Positions 11,126-22,947 of a stretch of DNA of 64,000 nucleotides are shown here, one piece after another. How positions within the stretch are numbered: the first letter of the stretch is position 1; every line of letters starts with the position of its first letter. The translations under genes were made by a program, and so were the position numbers. Source of the stretch: Phylloscopus collybita. Taxonomy: Eukaryota; Chordata; Aves; Passeriformes; Phylloscopidae. Below the pieces are notes generated by a model. That model ran no database searches. It was not told the origin of the DNA and was given only the letters and a program-made list of their open reading frames with translations. The DNA lies in contig JAJNNQ010000040.1 in assembly GCA_027886175.1 (NCBI GenBank), positions 28,230,001 through 28,294,000 of the forward strand. The letters are read 5' to 3'.

Positions 11126-14100
11126 CTGGAAAGCAAGAAGAGAAACAGTTAAGATTTAAGCTCAGGTAAGATGTGAAAAAGAACTGATGATCTAGCATAC
11201 ACTTGAGCAAAATGTGTTTCTGTTACAGGGAATGTTTCATGCAAAAACAACATTTAAAAACAAAAATGGGGCATCAATACAAATCACAAAATCATAGCAT
11301 AACTTAAATTGCAAGGGACCCATAAGGATCATCAAGTCTAACTCAATCTAATTTAAATTTGCTCTTAGCACAAGTTGAATTTTTGCAACTACTTAAAAAG
11401 AAAACTGTTACTAAATAAAGACAAATCTCTGCTCTCTACAGTCCCATTTAATCCTAAGTATTTCAAGACATGAAATGCAGGAATAGCAGTTTTATTTAAA
11501 CCTGTCTTAATAATAGGACATTTAAGCACCAATGTTAATCCATTTGGCAAATTTTTCAGTTATTGATGGTCTTTCAGTTAATCTTACCTCAAAGTACATC
11601 CCTGGACTGAAAGGGAAGTTAGCAACTTCCTTTTCTTCTTCTCCCCAGCTGTCATGAAGGTAGGAGTTTCTTACAAAAACTTTATTTTTCATTCGGGGAT
11701 TCAGATGTAAAGCAATGTCCTTTGAGTCACTTGGTTTCAGATTTATTGCAAAGCTGGAAGATATTTTTTTAAAGTTTACTGCACCAAGGGTTTACAGATA
11801 TGACAAGAGCAGTCAAGGCCATTTACCAAGTCCTTAGCCAAAACTCAGGCTGTTTGGGAGTCAGGGCTGTGATTCACCTGAAGAACCAAGCAGGCAGCCA
11901 GCCAGCATGCACTTGCCTCCTCTGCACCTTTGCTGGAGGCAGCAAATATAGGACATGGCCCTGCTAGATCCACTTCATCCCTCACAGCTTTCTGTACATG
12001 TCTCAGCAGGAAGCTATTGAGCCACGAGCTACTCCCCTACTGCACTAGGAAGCAGCATTCCCACAGGAACACAGGGAGCTGCCTGCTCCCCCACCTCTTT
12101 CACTCAGGCAATGGAGAGTGGAAGGCATTGTTTTACCTAAATACACCCTATTCTTTCTGCCAACAAACTGGTTGGACTCTAAGGAAAAGTTCATGGATTC
12201 TCTCCATACATTTAAGACTGCTGGGACACCATGCATACAAAATGTTATTTTGTAGGCAGCAAGGCTCTGCCCAGCTGACTGAATACTCTGCCATCACAGA
12301 CATGCCCACCAAACAGGGCTCCTAAAGGGGAGCTCTGGAGAAGGGTGATCAGAGGGAACAGTCATTCAAATTCAAACGAATGCTTCAACCTATGGCAAAG
12401 ATCTTACTGCATTTGAAGAAAAAAATATTCCCTCCCCACCCAAATCAGCTCCAGCTCTCAGATTATTGCGCTCTTTGGAGAATTATTCAGTCCAGATAGG
12501 AAATACTGCAACACTTCCAAGCTGTGAAGTTCTCTTTTTCACCAAGAAAAAGAAACATCTACAGCTGTGTGAACTGAGCAAAAGAAATAACTTATAAATT
12601 CTATATAAATATATATGTTTAAAAGCATAAACATAAAAGCAGACAACCTGCATGCTTCAACAGCCAAAAGCCTCTTCATGCCTATACACATCTGAGCACA
12701 TTCAGCACTTGAAAAGTGCTAACAAATTTTCCAAGCCAAAAGAAGGAAAAGAAATGCTACTCTCTTAAGTATTAATTATCCTATTCAATCTGAAGTCCAT
12801 CCAAACTTTGTGGATATGGATTCCAGACCTTGGATTCCAGTATGAACTCTGAATGCTGTTCAACTGGAGGGAAGAAACATGCCCTGAGGAAGTGGAAGTG
12901 CAGTACACACACACAATGTGAAAACATGCTTCTCATCATCTTCATTTCTCATTAACTGCTTCACTTTTAGACATGTCTTTGCAGAGCCAAAACCAGTCTT
13001 TAATGTTCAGACATTTGCTGAGCTCCGTTTTGACTCTGTTGTGCTCCCCGCCTCCCCGAGTTTTATTTTGTGTTTGGAAAATGTGTTCTTTGCAACCTTT
13101 TGTTCCTAATTTGCTATCAAAATTATTGCTTATACTCCCCCAACAGCTCTCCCAACAGAATGGCCTGGGTTGGGAGGGACCTTAAATCTCATCTTGTTCC
13201 AAACCCCCAGCCATGAGCAGGGACACTTTTCACCAGATCTGATTGCTCAGCGCCCCATCCAACCTGGCCTTGAATACTGCCAGACATGTGACATCCACAA
13301 TTTCTATGGGAACCCTGTTCCAAAGCCTCACTGCCCTCACATGAATGAATTTCTTCCTCATATCTGACGTAAACCTACTCTCTTTCAGCTGGAAGTCATT
13401 CCCCCTTGTCTGTCACTACATGCTCTTCTCAATAGTCTCTCTCCATGTTTCTTATAGGCACCCTTCATGCATTGGAAAGCCACAGCTAGGTCTTCTTGAA
13501 GCACTTTTTTTTCCCAGGCTGAACAATCCCAATTCTCTTAGCCTTTCCTCTTAGGAGAGATGCTCCATCCTTCTTAATCACTCAGCTCATCACTTTCATT
13601 GCTCAGTTATTGTCAGTTAGGCACCTTCACACTTACACCAAGGAGGTTTGCCAGAGAAATACTGTAACATGCAGCATTTGAGCACACCAGCAACTCGCCC
13701 ACTTGTGTTTCACCTGTTTCTGCCAGATCCTAACTCTTGGATCTCTTTAGAATAAAAGCTCTGTACAGTACATTTGCTCACACTCCCTGCAGAATGGAGA
13801 GTCCTGAACAAACACACAAATTTGTGAATGACACAGATTTAGTAGGTGAGACACTCAAGTTTTACCTTCACTTTTCACAATGGAGCTGCTCTTTTAAGTC
13901 CTCTCTAAAGCCGTAATCCTGCTGGTTCCTGAGGAAACTGCACTGCAGTTTCAGATGCAAAGTTGCAAGTGAGTAAGGATATACAGAGGCAATGGAAAAT
14001 TCTACTCATTCTCAAATACACCTCAGTTAAATAACAGAAAAAAACCATCAGTAACACATACCTCTTGGGGTTTTTATTCACTTCTCCTTTAATGGCAATT

Positions 14101-17100
14101 GTGCATCCTGGACGAAGTGCAGTATCAAGTTTCCCAACATAAGGAACACCCTGGAAGTACACCCTCAGTAAAAATTTTGACTGTGATTTACTTTTTTCAC
14201 TTTTTTTATACAAGCTGAGCTTTATTATGACAGCAAGAAATTTTGGCCTACAACTGCAAATCTGCACTTACAGCTAAAGTCATTTCCTACCAGGATATTG
14301 CGGGATCCTAATACTATAGTGGAAAAGTTACACTGAGACAAATGCATCAATGTATTGGGTTTCAATTTAGACTACCACCCTGGGTTCAAAACAAACATTA
14401 TTTACAACTACTTCTGCCACCACCAATGGTGGAAGGAGAGGAAGAAGGGGAAAGAAAAAAAGAAGAAGGTAAGCATGAAACTCCCTGTAATAGTTTAAAT
14501 TCATATTGTATAATTATTCAGACTTACATGTGACTTCTCATCTCTGGAAGTATCAGTTTTACTTTAAAGAGTAAGACTCATGCTAAGGTGTGTTGTTGTC
14601 CCATGGTCACATAAGTACTAGAAGTAGAGTCACTAGGTGTTCTGTCCTCCTGGATGCAGTTCATAATGATAGACACTGCAAGTATTTTGTCTTTTTTTTT
14701 TTTTTTCATTGTGTTAGAATTTATTTTCACCAGGGAAAAGGGAATGGAGAAGCACTTCACTTTTACATTTTTGCTCAAGTCCACCACTTGCAAATTACAA
14801 TATTGTGTGTTATTCTGTTTTGAAAAAAGACTGAAGAAGGCAAGCTGTCAAGTGACAAAGCATCTAAAATTACAGCACTCACTGCAACTTCACCTTCTCC
14901 ACAAATTCTATTTGTATATATTCCTGGCTTCAAGCCCTTTTCAGTTTGAGTGCAGTCCTTGCTCCAGGGTGGATACAGTCCACCTGCACAGGTTTTTGCA
15001 AAAAGATGAGCACTCATTCCATCTATACTCCATGTTAGCTGGGTGCAAGTTCCACCTCTAAGGTGCAACAGCTGCATCCAGCTACCTCAAGTGTACACAG
15101 GGATCTGTCAGCAAGAGGAAGATGTAGCTGACAGGTTCCACACATTTTAACACAACATGCCTGCAGAATACTTTCACTTTGCAGGTATTCCCTAAGGCAG
15201 AGAAAACAAAGCTCATGCTATGTGAAGAAAAATTCCAATGTGACTTGGTCCTTTAAAACTTCAGATACTTCACTTTTAATTTCTTTTAACTTCTTTGTTT
15301 ATGGTTGCAGGTGCTGGATACCTTTTGGGTTTTTGAAACAATTTAACAATACTCTCATTTGTATTAGCACCAGAGAAGAGGATAATCCTTTACAAAACCT
15401 CACTGATGATCTTTCTGCAGTTGACTGTCAATTCCTTTCTTCTTGTCTTTTGTGCATGTCTTTTCATGAATAACTGAAGTATTTTTGATTTTTTTTTATT
15501 CTACATTCACCACAAATCCATAGGAAACACTTACCAGTTGTGAACCATTCGGCATTTCCCCCTACAAGAGAAGAAAATAACATTACCTAGCTTATCAGAC
15601 ACAGGGAGATTCATTCAACCTTTCACAAGCATACGTACATTTTCTGTGCTTATCTTTGTTACTCCTAGAGACGATGGCTGAGAGCCTTGTAAAGACTGCA
15701 GAAAGAGAGATATTTAGGTGTCACTGCCAACGTCATATCACTTTAGCATTAAGTTGGTTTAGAACAATGTAAGGATCATCATGCTTTGAATGGTGAACTG
15801 TTAAGATGGAAATCTAGGGCTATGTCAAAGAAAAAGCCAGCCACATCCCTACAAACTACAGGAAAGTTCTGAAGACCAGCTGCTGAAGCCAAATCAAGAT
15901 TTCTGAAGATCACCTCATTACAATTTGAATCTTTATTTAACAGAGCACTGCCAAGCCCTGTCAAGGATATCCACAGAGTTTTCTCACTGGGGTAGAAAGA
16001 CCAGTTTGTCAAGTCCACACAGTGGGGTTCTTGGGATTCTAAGCAGCCCTCTACACCCTTGTCCCTTCTCATGGGAAGGACAGAGCAACATGGCCACGGC
16101 AGAGACAGTTCCAGCTTAGCCCTAGAAGATTGTGTCTTCAGGTTGTTTATTTCAATACAAACCTCCAACTTCCTCCTCAGAAAAGTGTATTAAAAGCAAA
16201 GACTAAAAGGAAAGAATCACCTTTCTCCGTTCCTTTCTTCCACAAAGCATACAGCATCAGCAGCCACAGATTAAACAAAGTGTATGTTTTGTGCTTGAGT
16301 CAGAAACCAGCTTAAAGCACCTGCTTGCCCTCAAGCTCTTCTTGGAGTCAGTCCTCTAAGATCAGGACACAGCTTTTGCAGGAATATTATGGCAACATGC
16401 CCAAGGCCAAGTGATGGGACCCATAAAAATCTGCCTACCAGCTTTGCAAGTCATCTTTAAACACAGCAGACCTATGTTTAAAGCTTAGATTTCATTATGC
16501 CCAGCTTTGCCTCCTACCAAAACAATTATTAGTCTGCTGCCCTGAGTTAGACCTGATATTTGGCAGCAAGAGTCAAAAGCTTTGCCCACAATGCAGGGAA
16601 GATTACCCCGAAGAGACCCGGAGTATTTCACAGGAGGAGGTTGGCTACCTTACTGAGCAGAAAAGGGAAAAGGCATTCACCTTATGTATCTCCCTGGAAC
16701 TTACCACCCTCAGTTTCTGTTCTAAAAATCTAACTCTTCCAGAACAAAAGGATCTCTCCCCACAGGGAAATCTCCCTGTTAGTTTACTATCAGTAGCAGA
16801 GCTGGCAGCTGAGAAGAGACACAGCACAGCCCTCACTTGGAATTCACTGTAGTTTGGTCCACGTGCAAGTCAAGCTACAAAGTCTGAGAAAGAATACCTC
16901 TTCTTATCCCCATAAATGTACACTTCTGACCTCATTCAACAAATTGGTCAGTTAAGCAGGAAAAACAGGGCTACATGCACAAGGAGTTCCAGCTGTGGCT
17001 GACCTTGGCATTTCAAAGCCAAGCAACAAGTTGCAGCCATGACTAAACTTGTCACTTAGAAGCACTGAATACTCATGAGTTCATTCTGGAGCCCCTGCAA

Positions 17101-20100
17101 TATTTGAAAAGCCTAATCCACTCCTAGACTAAGTATCCAATCAATTCTTATACCATCTGCCCTGTTAACTTTTTAAGCTGGAAACTTTTGTCACTCTCTT
17201 GCCCCTAACTGCAGGACTAAAACAGGAAGGCAGACATCCTCATGAGAGTCACATGCTGAAATGGGGGGAAACCAACCTCTCCTTACTAACATTGGACTGT
17301 GTAGCTGCTTCTCCTTCCTTCCCTTTCACCATAAAACCCACTGTGCAGTTTAGCAGGACAGAGGAAATGAATCAAACAAGTCAGCTGTCTATGCAACTTA
17401 CCTTAGAAATAAACTCTATGGTTTTGATCTGCACTTTGCCATATATTCCAAGAGTATCTATTTTTTCAAGGCTAATTCTGTGGTTGTAGAGCAGCAAGTG
17501 CTTTTTGTTTACAGTCACCTAAAGAGACAGGAAGCAAAACAGAAAAACTGTATTAAACATACATTACACCAGCCATGTATCAAATTGTATGCACACATCT
17601 CTGGTTTACACTGGTTTGTTATAGAAACAATTTGCTACAAAACACTCCTAGGAGTGTCCTAGAAATATCAGATCAACTAAGTTCAGCTCATCCATGATTC
17701 AGTCTCTCTCTTCATCACTATGAGGGAGATTAATTTGCCTACACTAAAATTTGCATTTCACACCTCTGTTTCTAACACCTGATCATTTACCAATGTGGTA
17801 TTATCAATGTAACAGAATGTATTATTGCAGTCTAACAGAGCAAGACAAATACACCTCACATGTCCCCTCCAAGAGGACTGTCCTACACTAGTCACAGAAC
17901 AGGTTTATCTCAAGATTAGCCCTTTGCACATACACAGGGAAGGGTGGAGTAGCCTTTAGCTATGGGAGGAAGTTCCTTGCCTACTCATCCAATTTGGAGG
18001 GAAGCAATACAAAATTAAAGGTCTGATTTAATTAGCACCTCTTTAAAGAAAAGCTCTAAACTCTACTTCACTGGCCTGACAATGGCTGCAGATTAAGAAT
18101 CAACCCAGACTCACCTGGAATTTATCCTTTAAAATCATGATGACAATCTCAAATGACCTTCCTTTTTCAAAGGGCATGTCATAAGTGATCTCCTCCCAGC
18201 CCCACTTCTCCCTCTCCAGTGTGTTGCAAACCACGCAGCCAGACCTTTTGAAGCGGGGGTTGAAATGGAACGCCACATCAGCTCGAGGCTTTATGCTGCT
18301 GCCACACTGGAAATCCACCTGGAACCTAATCATGAAAATAAGACAAACCACATTCAGCTCAGTCTCTCAAGAACTCACCTTAAGGCTCAGTACATTTGTG
18401 TTTTACTGTGGAGCCTCAGAACAGGCAAACACAATGAATGTCATTGGATAAGAAAAAAATCCCCAAACATTTGTCCTCCTCTCTTCCTACATAGCTGTGA
18501 AAGGTTCTCCCATGATCTATTCCAGTGAATATAAATACTTAAATTTATTTAATGGTCATCGTTCATATCATGTAAACTCCTCACTTACTGTGTTCACCAC
18601 CTTCCCTCCCATCACCTTCAGCAGAATATATCAAAAGAATCTTGGATAAAGCCGGGGAACAGAACCCCCCGCAATGGGCACAAGCACCAGCCCGTATCTC
18701 CTTATCCCAGTTTAACTTAATTCCTACCCACAACACATTCAGTTATCAAATTTGTTAGTCTCAGATTACCCTTTAAGCCTGCATTCAATCTGATGCTACC
18801 ACAGGGATTTAGATAAAGCCTTTGTGTGCTATCCTAAGTAGGAGCCCTGGAAACATTTCATCCATTAATTCTTGCTCACAAGGTAACACTGCAAAACATG
18901 ACAGCCTCTACCTGTCTGCATCATCAGGAACAGTCCCACATATCACAATCAGCTCTCCAGGAACAAGGCCACCATGTATTGTCCCAACATATGGAATGAT
19001 CTAGAAGAGGGAAGAAAAAAAAAAGAAGAAAAAAATATTCCAGTAAGATTTTGTGATGGAGGCAAAAAAAAACCCAAAACAGTTTAAAACAAAGTATTCT
19101 AGTTCTTAATTATATGATGCTCTACAACATTAAAAGAAACACAGCTAGCTTTTAATATAAAAGGAACGACAACAGAAAGGGAAAACCTGGCCTATTTTCC
19201 CCTATAAAAACAGAGCTTTTCAAATAAAATTAAAACTAAAATCTCCATCCTCCATTCTTAGCTCTCAAATGAAGAGTCGTAGAATTTTATTGCCTCGCCA
19301 TTCATAGAGCATAAAGAAGATTCACTTCAAATGAGCTCATTCCCAAGGGCTGACTACTATCAGCCCCTTGCTGGTACCAAGAGGCAACTTCCAGCAAGTC
19401 CCCTGACCCCAGAGTACAGGAGCTGCCTTTTTGCTTGTTCTTGCCCCATTAGGGAAAACAGTGACAGGAAGAGACTACATCACAGAGTGTCTTCTTAGTA
19501 AAACCTACACAGACACAACAAAATACCTCATCCTAGTGAGCTAAGAACTGCAAAGTGCACTGAAACAGCGCTGTTCAGGAGTGTTTTATGGTGTCTACAG
19601 CATGCAGTCTGGCTCAAAGCTTCACTATCTTTTCTTCCTTATCAATAGCTGGAGAAGGTAACATATGGATGTTACACTGAACTGAAATGGCAGCACGGTG
19701 AGAGTTGTTAAGCCATAGGGAGGGATAGGTCAGCCAGGATAAATGCCCCAAAAACCCTGGCACAGCTCACTGGCAAGACTCAGACATGCTCACAGAAGCC
19801 CTACCCTGATCATCCAGCATTTCAGGAAGGGATGGGAAGCACCTTAAAATTAAACTGTGGAAGTTCTCAGGTGCCTGGCCCAAAAGCAAAGCACTAAGTC
19901 TACATCTCATCTCATGAGTGATGGGCTTCAGATTGAAAAAGGAAGTAAATGGTAGAAAATGTTGCTTTTTCTCTGGCTAAAAGACAGGAAATTTTGCCAA
20001 GGCTGGTTTTGGTAGTTTATAAGATTTTAGGATACCTTTGAAATGAAACATCAATTGCAAGCAAGAGTTCCAGTAATTTAACAACAAAAATAACAAACAC

Positions 20101-22947
20101 ATTGGCATTACTACTCCTGAATGGAACACTGGACCATAAAATGACAAGTTGAGATTTTTATTTTTATTTTTAGAATATATAGACCATTGCATGAAACAGG
20201 CATATATGAAAAGGATATGCATTTTCTGACACATATTTTTGTTAATCTGTGAGGAAAAAGGAACGACAACAGAAATTGTTTAAATCCAGAGTGTTGATCA
20301 TTTCTGCCAGTAGATACACATCCTTTTCTGCTCACTCACCACCTTCCTTGCCAGCTACACACTCACTGCATAAAACACAATTCAGAGTCATCCTCTGCAT
20401 CAGGATATATTTTTTAATAGAACTTGCTTCCAAAGCAAATTGTCAGCTTGTTTTAAGTCTCATCATTTTTATTTGCTTTAGCAGGTGCAGTAGAAGAGGA
20501 CCAAAACATGAAATTAGGTGTTAAAAGTGAAAGAAAAGTGAAATCCCTTTGCTTACTGGTAGTCTCTTGGTTCCTTAAAATACAAGCTGCACACCAGAAG
20601 ACAATTTTTCTTCAAACAATAATAACAATAATAATAAAAAAGAAAAAGTGTATCTTGATTGTTCTCATTTTCACACTCTGCTCCTGAAGGGCAGTAACTC
20701 TATTGCAATAAAGTAGTAAATTACTGGTTCAATCTCCAAAGACAAACCAAAGAAGCACACCCAGGTCAGGGATACTGGGACTTGACCATTTTAGTGAAGT
20801 GAAGTTTTATACTCCTGAAAAGGAACTGCAGCAAAAGCACTCCTTTATATTCAAGAGGATGCAATTATTTAAAAGAAAATGTGGCCCATCAATGCTTCAG
20901 CAGCTCATATGTGGATCCTACAAAACCATAAGAGAGCATCTTCTTACATACTACAGACTTAATGAGACTTTGTAATAACAGAATGTGCCTGTAATTTCCT
21001 CACATCTCAAGATGCTCTTCTGCTACTTTTTCCTCAATTATTAAAAATAATGTTTCTCATTATGACATGATCTACCATCATCCTGGCTTTCTTCCAGACC
21101 TCCAAAACTTGGCTCTAAAGCCTACTGGTCAATGTCAACTGAGTTTGAGAGGTCTCGAAGATGATGTTCCTCCTCAAAGAAAATGCCAGTTTTCATAAAA
21201 CAAGAGGAGAGGTCTTACAGAGGAAAGGACTGTGATAAAAGCTTTTACCCAGCACGCTGGATATCAGACAGCTACCCCACCAGATGGGACATGACATTTC
21301 TTGTCAGATGAGTGGAGTAAAGGGCATAAAGGAGGAAAGCAGATTTCCTGCATGTTTGAGAACAGTACAGTAGTGAATACATATCAGACTCAAACCTGTA
21401 ATAAAGCTATGAAGTTTTGCTGCCAATGGAACAATGTAGTGCAACAATGACATTTTCTTTAGCCTGCCCTGCTAAAGAAGGGCTGGGGTTGGAAGACACC
21501 TCTGGTCTCTCCAATGAAATGCCTTGCTCAAAGCAAGGCCACATAGAGCAGGTTGCTCACGGCCTTATCTGAAGGCTGCCCCAAAGTCATTGGCACAATC
21601 TTTCCCAACTCTGTCTCCATATTCCAATCCCAAATACTCGTTCTTTTTCCCACAATAGACTCTTGACCCCTAAGCTCTAGTTGAATTCTCCTGCTAAGTC
21701 TTTCACCCATCATACTGATCAGGTCCCTTGCAGCCACCCAATTTCGCTGGACTCTCAGTCTCCCTCTGACACTACTCATTTGTCCTAAACATCTACTCCA
21801 CATCTCTCCCACCAAGATCTCCATCTACCAACTTCCATCCCCCCTTTCCTTTTGCACTTCAGTCCTTCCACCTTCTAGTTAATCAAGCTTTCTTTCCTGT
21901 TCCAGATGGGTCCTTGTGAAGGAGGTTGAAACTACTCCCCCCTCATCCCTAATTCTATTCACTTTGCAAGCAGTGAATAAATATACTGGGAATAAACAGT
22001 CATATTCACTGAGGGTCCAAGAGTGTGACAGTGCAAAGCTGCAATTGATAAGGAAGTCCTGTGCAGGTCTGTGTTACTGTACATTCCCCATAAATACTTC
22101 ACAGATTTTAGTATTTTTAAAGGGGTCTAGCACAGAATGGTAAAATACTATTTCCTGCAGGTTCAAATGAACTATCTTTTTTAAGACATAACAGAAAACA
22201 CAGCTTCAGGTCACCCTTTTAGGGTAGCCAAAGTCAGGCTACTGTCACAGACCATGAGAATGTTAAAACTTTTCAGAGAAAGTCTCCAGACTCTGATCCA
22301 GGCAAACAAAATTCTGTCAAATCCAGTCTTTGCAATTGCTGAATCATATCGGCTCAAGTTTTCTGTAGAAAACAGGATTTATTATGAATTGAGATATGAA
22401 CTACGAAAAAAGATTCCAAGTTTAGTTGTTCAGACTGAAGTTACAGGCATCACAAAATATACATTTCATGAGAGCTGCCAGGCACCACCCATGTTTACAG
22501 AGAATTTGGAGTGAAAACACTTCTTATCATACTTTCACTTTCCAGCACACTCTGCAAAAATGCCAGACATCTATGTAAGCTGTACATGAAACAGGATTAT
22601 CCTCCAAGGCTGACATAACATCTGCCCTCTTTTGGAAGTCCTGTCCATTTGTTTACAGCACAATGTCTAAACACCATCAGCTCTTCGTGTCACCTGTGAC
22701 ATTCTCCCTCAAACACCTGAGTGATGCAGAGCTCTCAGTATCAACCCCTCACTGTGCAAAACAGTACTACTGACATAAAACAGCCAAGTCCCATTTCCCA
22801 AGGGAGACATTGTTGACATGACAGAGGAGGTACCGGGTTACTGATTGTCTTCTGTGATGTATCCAAGGGCAGTTCACGTATTTCTTTTTGTGGTGTATCC
22901 AAGGTCAGTTTACGCATTTCCTTTTGTGTTGCAGCCAAGGATGTCAT
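10976..22947 (-). CDS. LGALS8: Galectin-8, tandem-repeat galectin, complete coding region
   Basis: Cytosolic and secreted beta-galactoside-binding lectin with two carbohydrate domains; in mammals it binds sialylated glycans through the N domain and recruits NDP52 to damaged vesicles (family knowledge). Coding exons in transcript order: 22947-22834, 19000-18912, 18325-18115, 17518-17402, 15695-15639, 15561-15535, 14150-14062, 11753-11588, 11125-10976. They join in frame to 339 residues. N domain about 39-177, with H88, N90, R92, N102, W109, E112. R68, Q70 and R82 correspond to human R45, Q47 and R59. Linker 178-205. C domain about 206-339, with H251, N253, R255, N264, W271, E274. No signal peptide, as expected for a galectin. 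Odd point: residues 4-38 are a 12-residue tandem repeat that replaces the short mammalian N terminus. Start chosen because this exon ends SNP, joining IIPYVGT exactly as human NP|VIPFVGT does. Confidence 0.95.
11284..11345 (-). mobile_element. CR1 LINE 3' tail fragment
   Basis: Plus strand starts ATCACAAAATCATAGCATAA and continues GGATCATCAAGTCTAACTC, the reverse complement of a CR1 3' end. Lies in an LGALS8 intron. Confidence 0.65.
11588..11753 (-). CDS. LGALS8: LGALS8 exon, C-domain sugar-binding core
   Basis: 166 nt. Contains HLNPR, VRNS and WGEEE, the canonical galectin contact residues (residues 251-275 of the joined protein), and ends [10 protein letters not shown]. Donor GTAAGA. Confidence 0.96.
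13155..13585 (-). mobile_element. CR1 LINE fragment, about 0.43 kb
   Basis: Starts ACAGAATGGCCTGGGTTGGG (reverse complement of the CR1 tail) and runs through the CTTTCAGCTGGAAGTCATTC and GGCTGAACAATCCC blocks. Several indels; an old copy in an LGALS8 intron. Confidence 0.8.
14062..14150 (-). CDS. LGALS8: LGALS8 exon, start of C domain
   Basis: 89 nt. Encodes [20 protein letters not shown] and KGEVNKNPK, ending in a split Ser codon completed by the next exon (SFAINL). Donor GTATGT. Confidence 0.94.
15535..15561 (-). CDS. LGALS8: LGALS8 27-nt linker microexon
   Basis: Nine in-frame codons (GEMPNGSQL) with acceptor TTCTTCTCTTGTAG and donor GTAAGT. Phase 0 on both sides, so it can be skipped without a frameshift. 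Confidence 0.8.
15639..15695 (-). CDS. LGALS8: LGALS8 57-nt linker exon
   Basis: Nineteen codons ([19 protein letters not shown]), Ser/Thr-rich, with acceptor CTCTTTCTGCAG and donor GTACGT. Phase 0 on both sides. Forms the flexible hinge with the following microexon. Confidence 0.82.
17402..17518 (-). CDS. LGALS8: LGALS8 exon, end of N domain
   Basis: 117 nt, 39 codons. Encodes [20 protein letters not shown] and [19 protein letters not shown], matching the human galectin-8 [13 protein letters not shown] block. Confidence 0.95.
18115..18325 (-). CDS. LGALS8: LGALS8 exon, N-domain sugar-binding core
   Basis: 211 nt. Contains [22 protein letters not shown] and [12 protein letters not shown]. 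The Arg of KPRAD corresponds to human R59, which contacts sialic acid. The third position of the WGxEE motif is Trp, where human has Arg. Confidence 0.96.
18912..19000 (-). CDS. LGALS8: LGALS8 exon, start of N domain
   Basis: 89 nt. Encodes [20 protein letters not shown] then CGTVPDDAD and a split Arg codon (human R45 equivalent). Acceptor TCCCTCTTCTAG, donor GTAGAG. Confidence 0.95.
19159..19178. repeat. 20-bp dispersed exact repeat, copy 1
   Basis: AAAAGGAACGACAACAGAAA, identical to 20256-20275; flanks are unrelated. Confidence 0.8.
20256..20275. repeat. 20-bp dispersed exact repeat, copy 2
   Basis: Same 20 bases in the same orientation, 1.1 kb from copy 1. Confidence 0.8.
21484..21582 (-). 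mobile_element. CR1 LINE fragment, degenerate
   Basis: GGGGTTGGAAGACACCTCTGG followed by CAAAGCAAGGCCACATAGAG and CAGGTTGCTCAC matches a CR1 3' region in reverse orientation, in the LGALS8 intron before the repeat exon. Confidence 0.6.
22834..22938 (-). repeat. 36-bp tandem repeat inside LGALS8 coding exon
   Basis: Units at 22938-22903, 22902-22867 and 22866-22834 (33 nt, runs into the splice junction). Units 1 and 2 agree at 29 of 36 bases by my count and keep frame. Shared codons encode Q-K-E-(M/I)-R-x-L. Confidence 0.85.
22834..22947 (-). CDS. LGALS8: LGALS8 first coding exon with N-terminal repeat extension
   Basis: 38 codons from ATG at 22947 (A at -3, good context) to donor GTACCT. 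The likely acceptor is at 22992-22993, leaving 44 nt of 5' UTR in this exon. Reads [14 protein letters not shown]..., with units [24 protein letters not shown] and [11 protein letters not shown]. The last unit aligns with the whole short human N terminus, which ends IIYNP. Confidence 0.82.
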
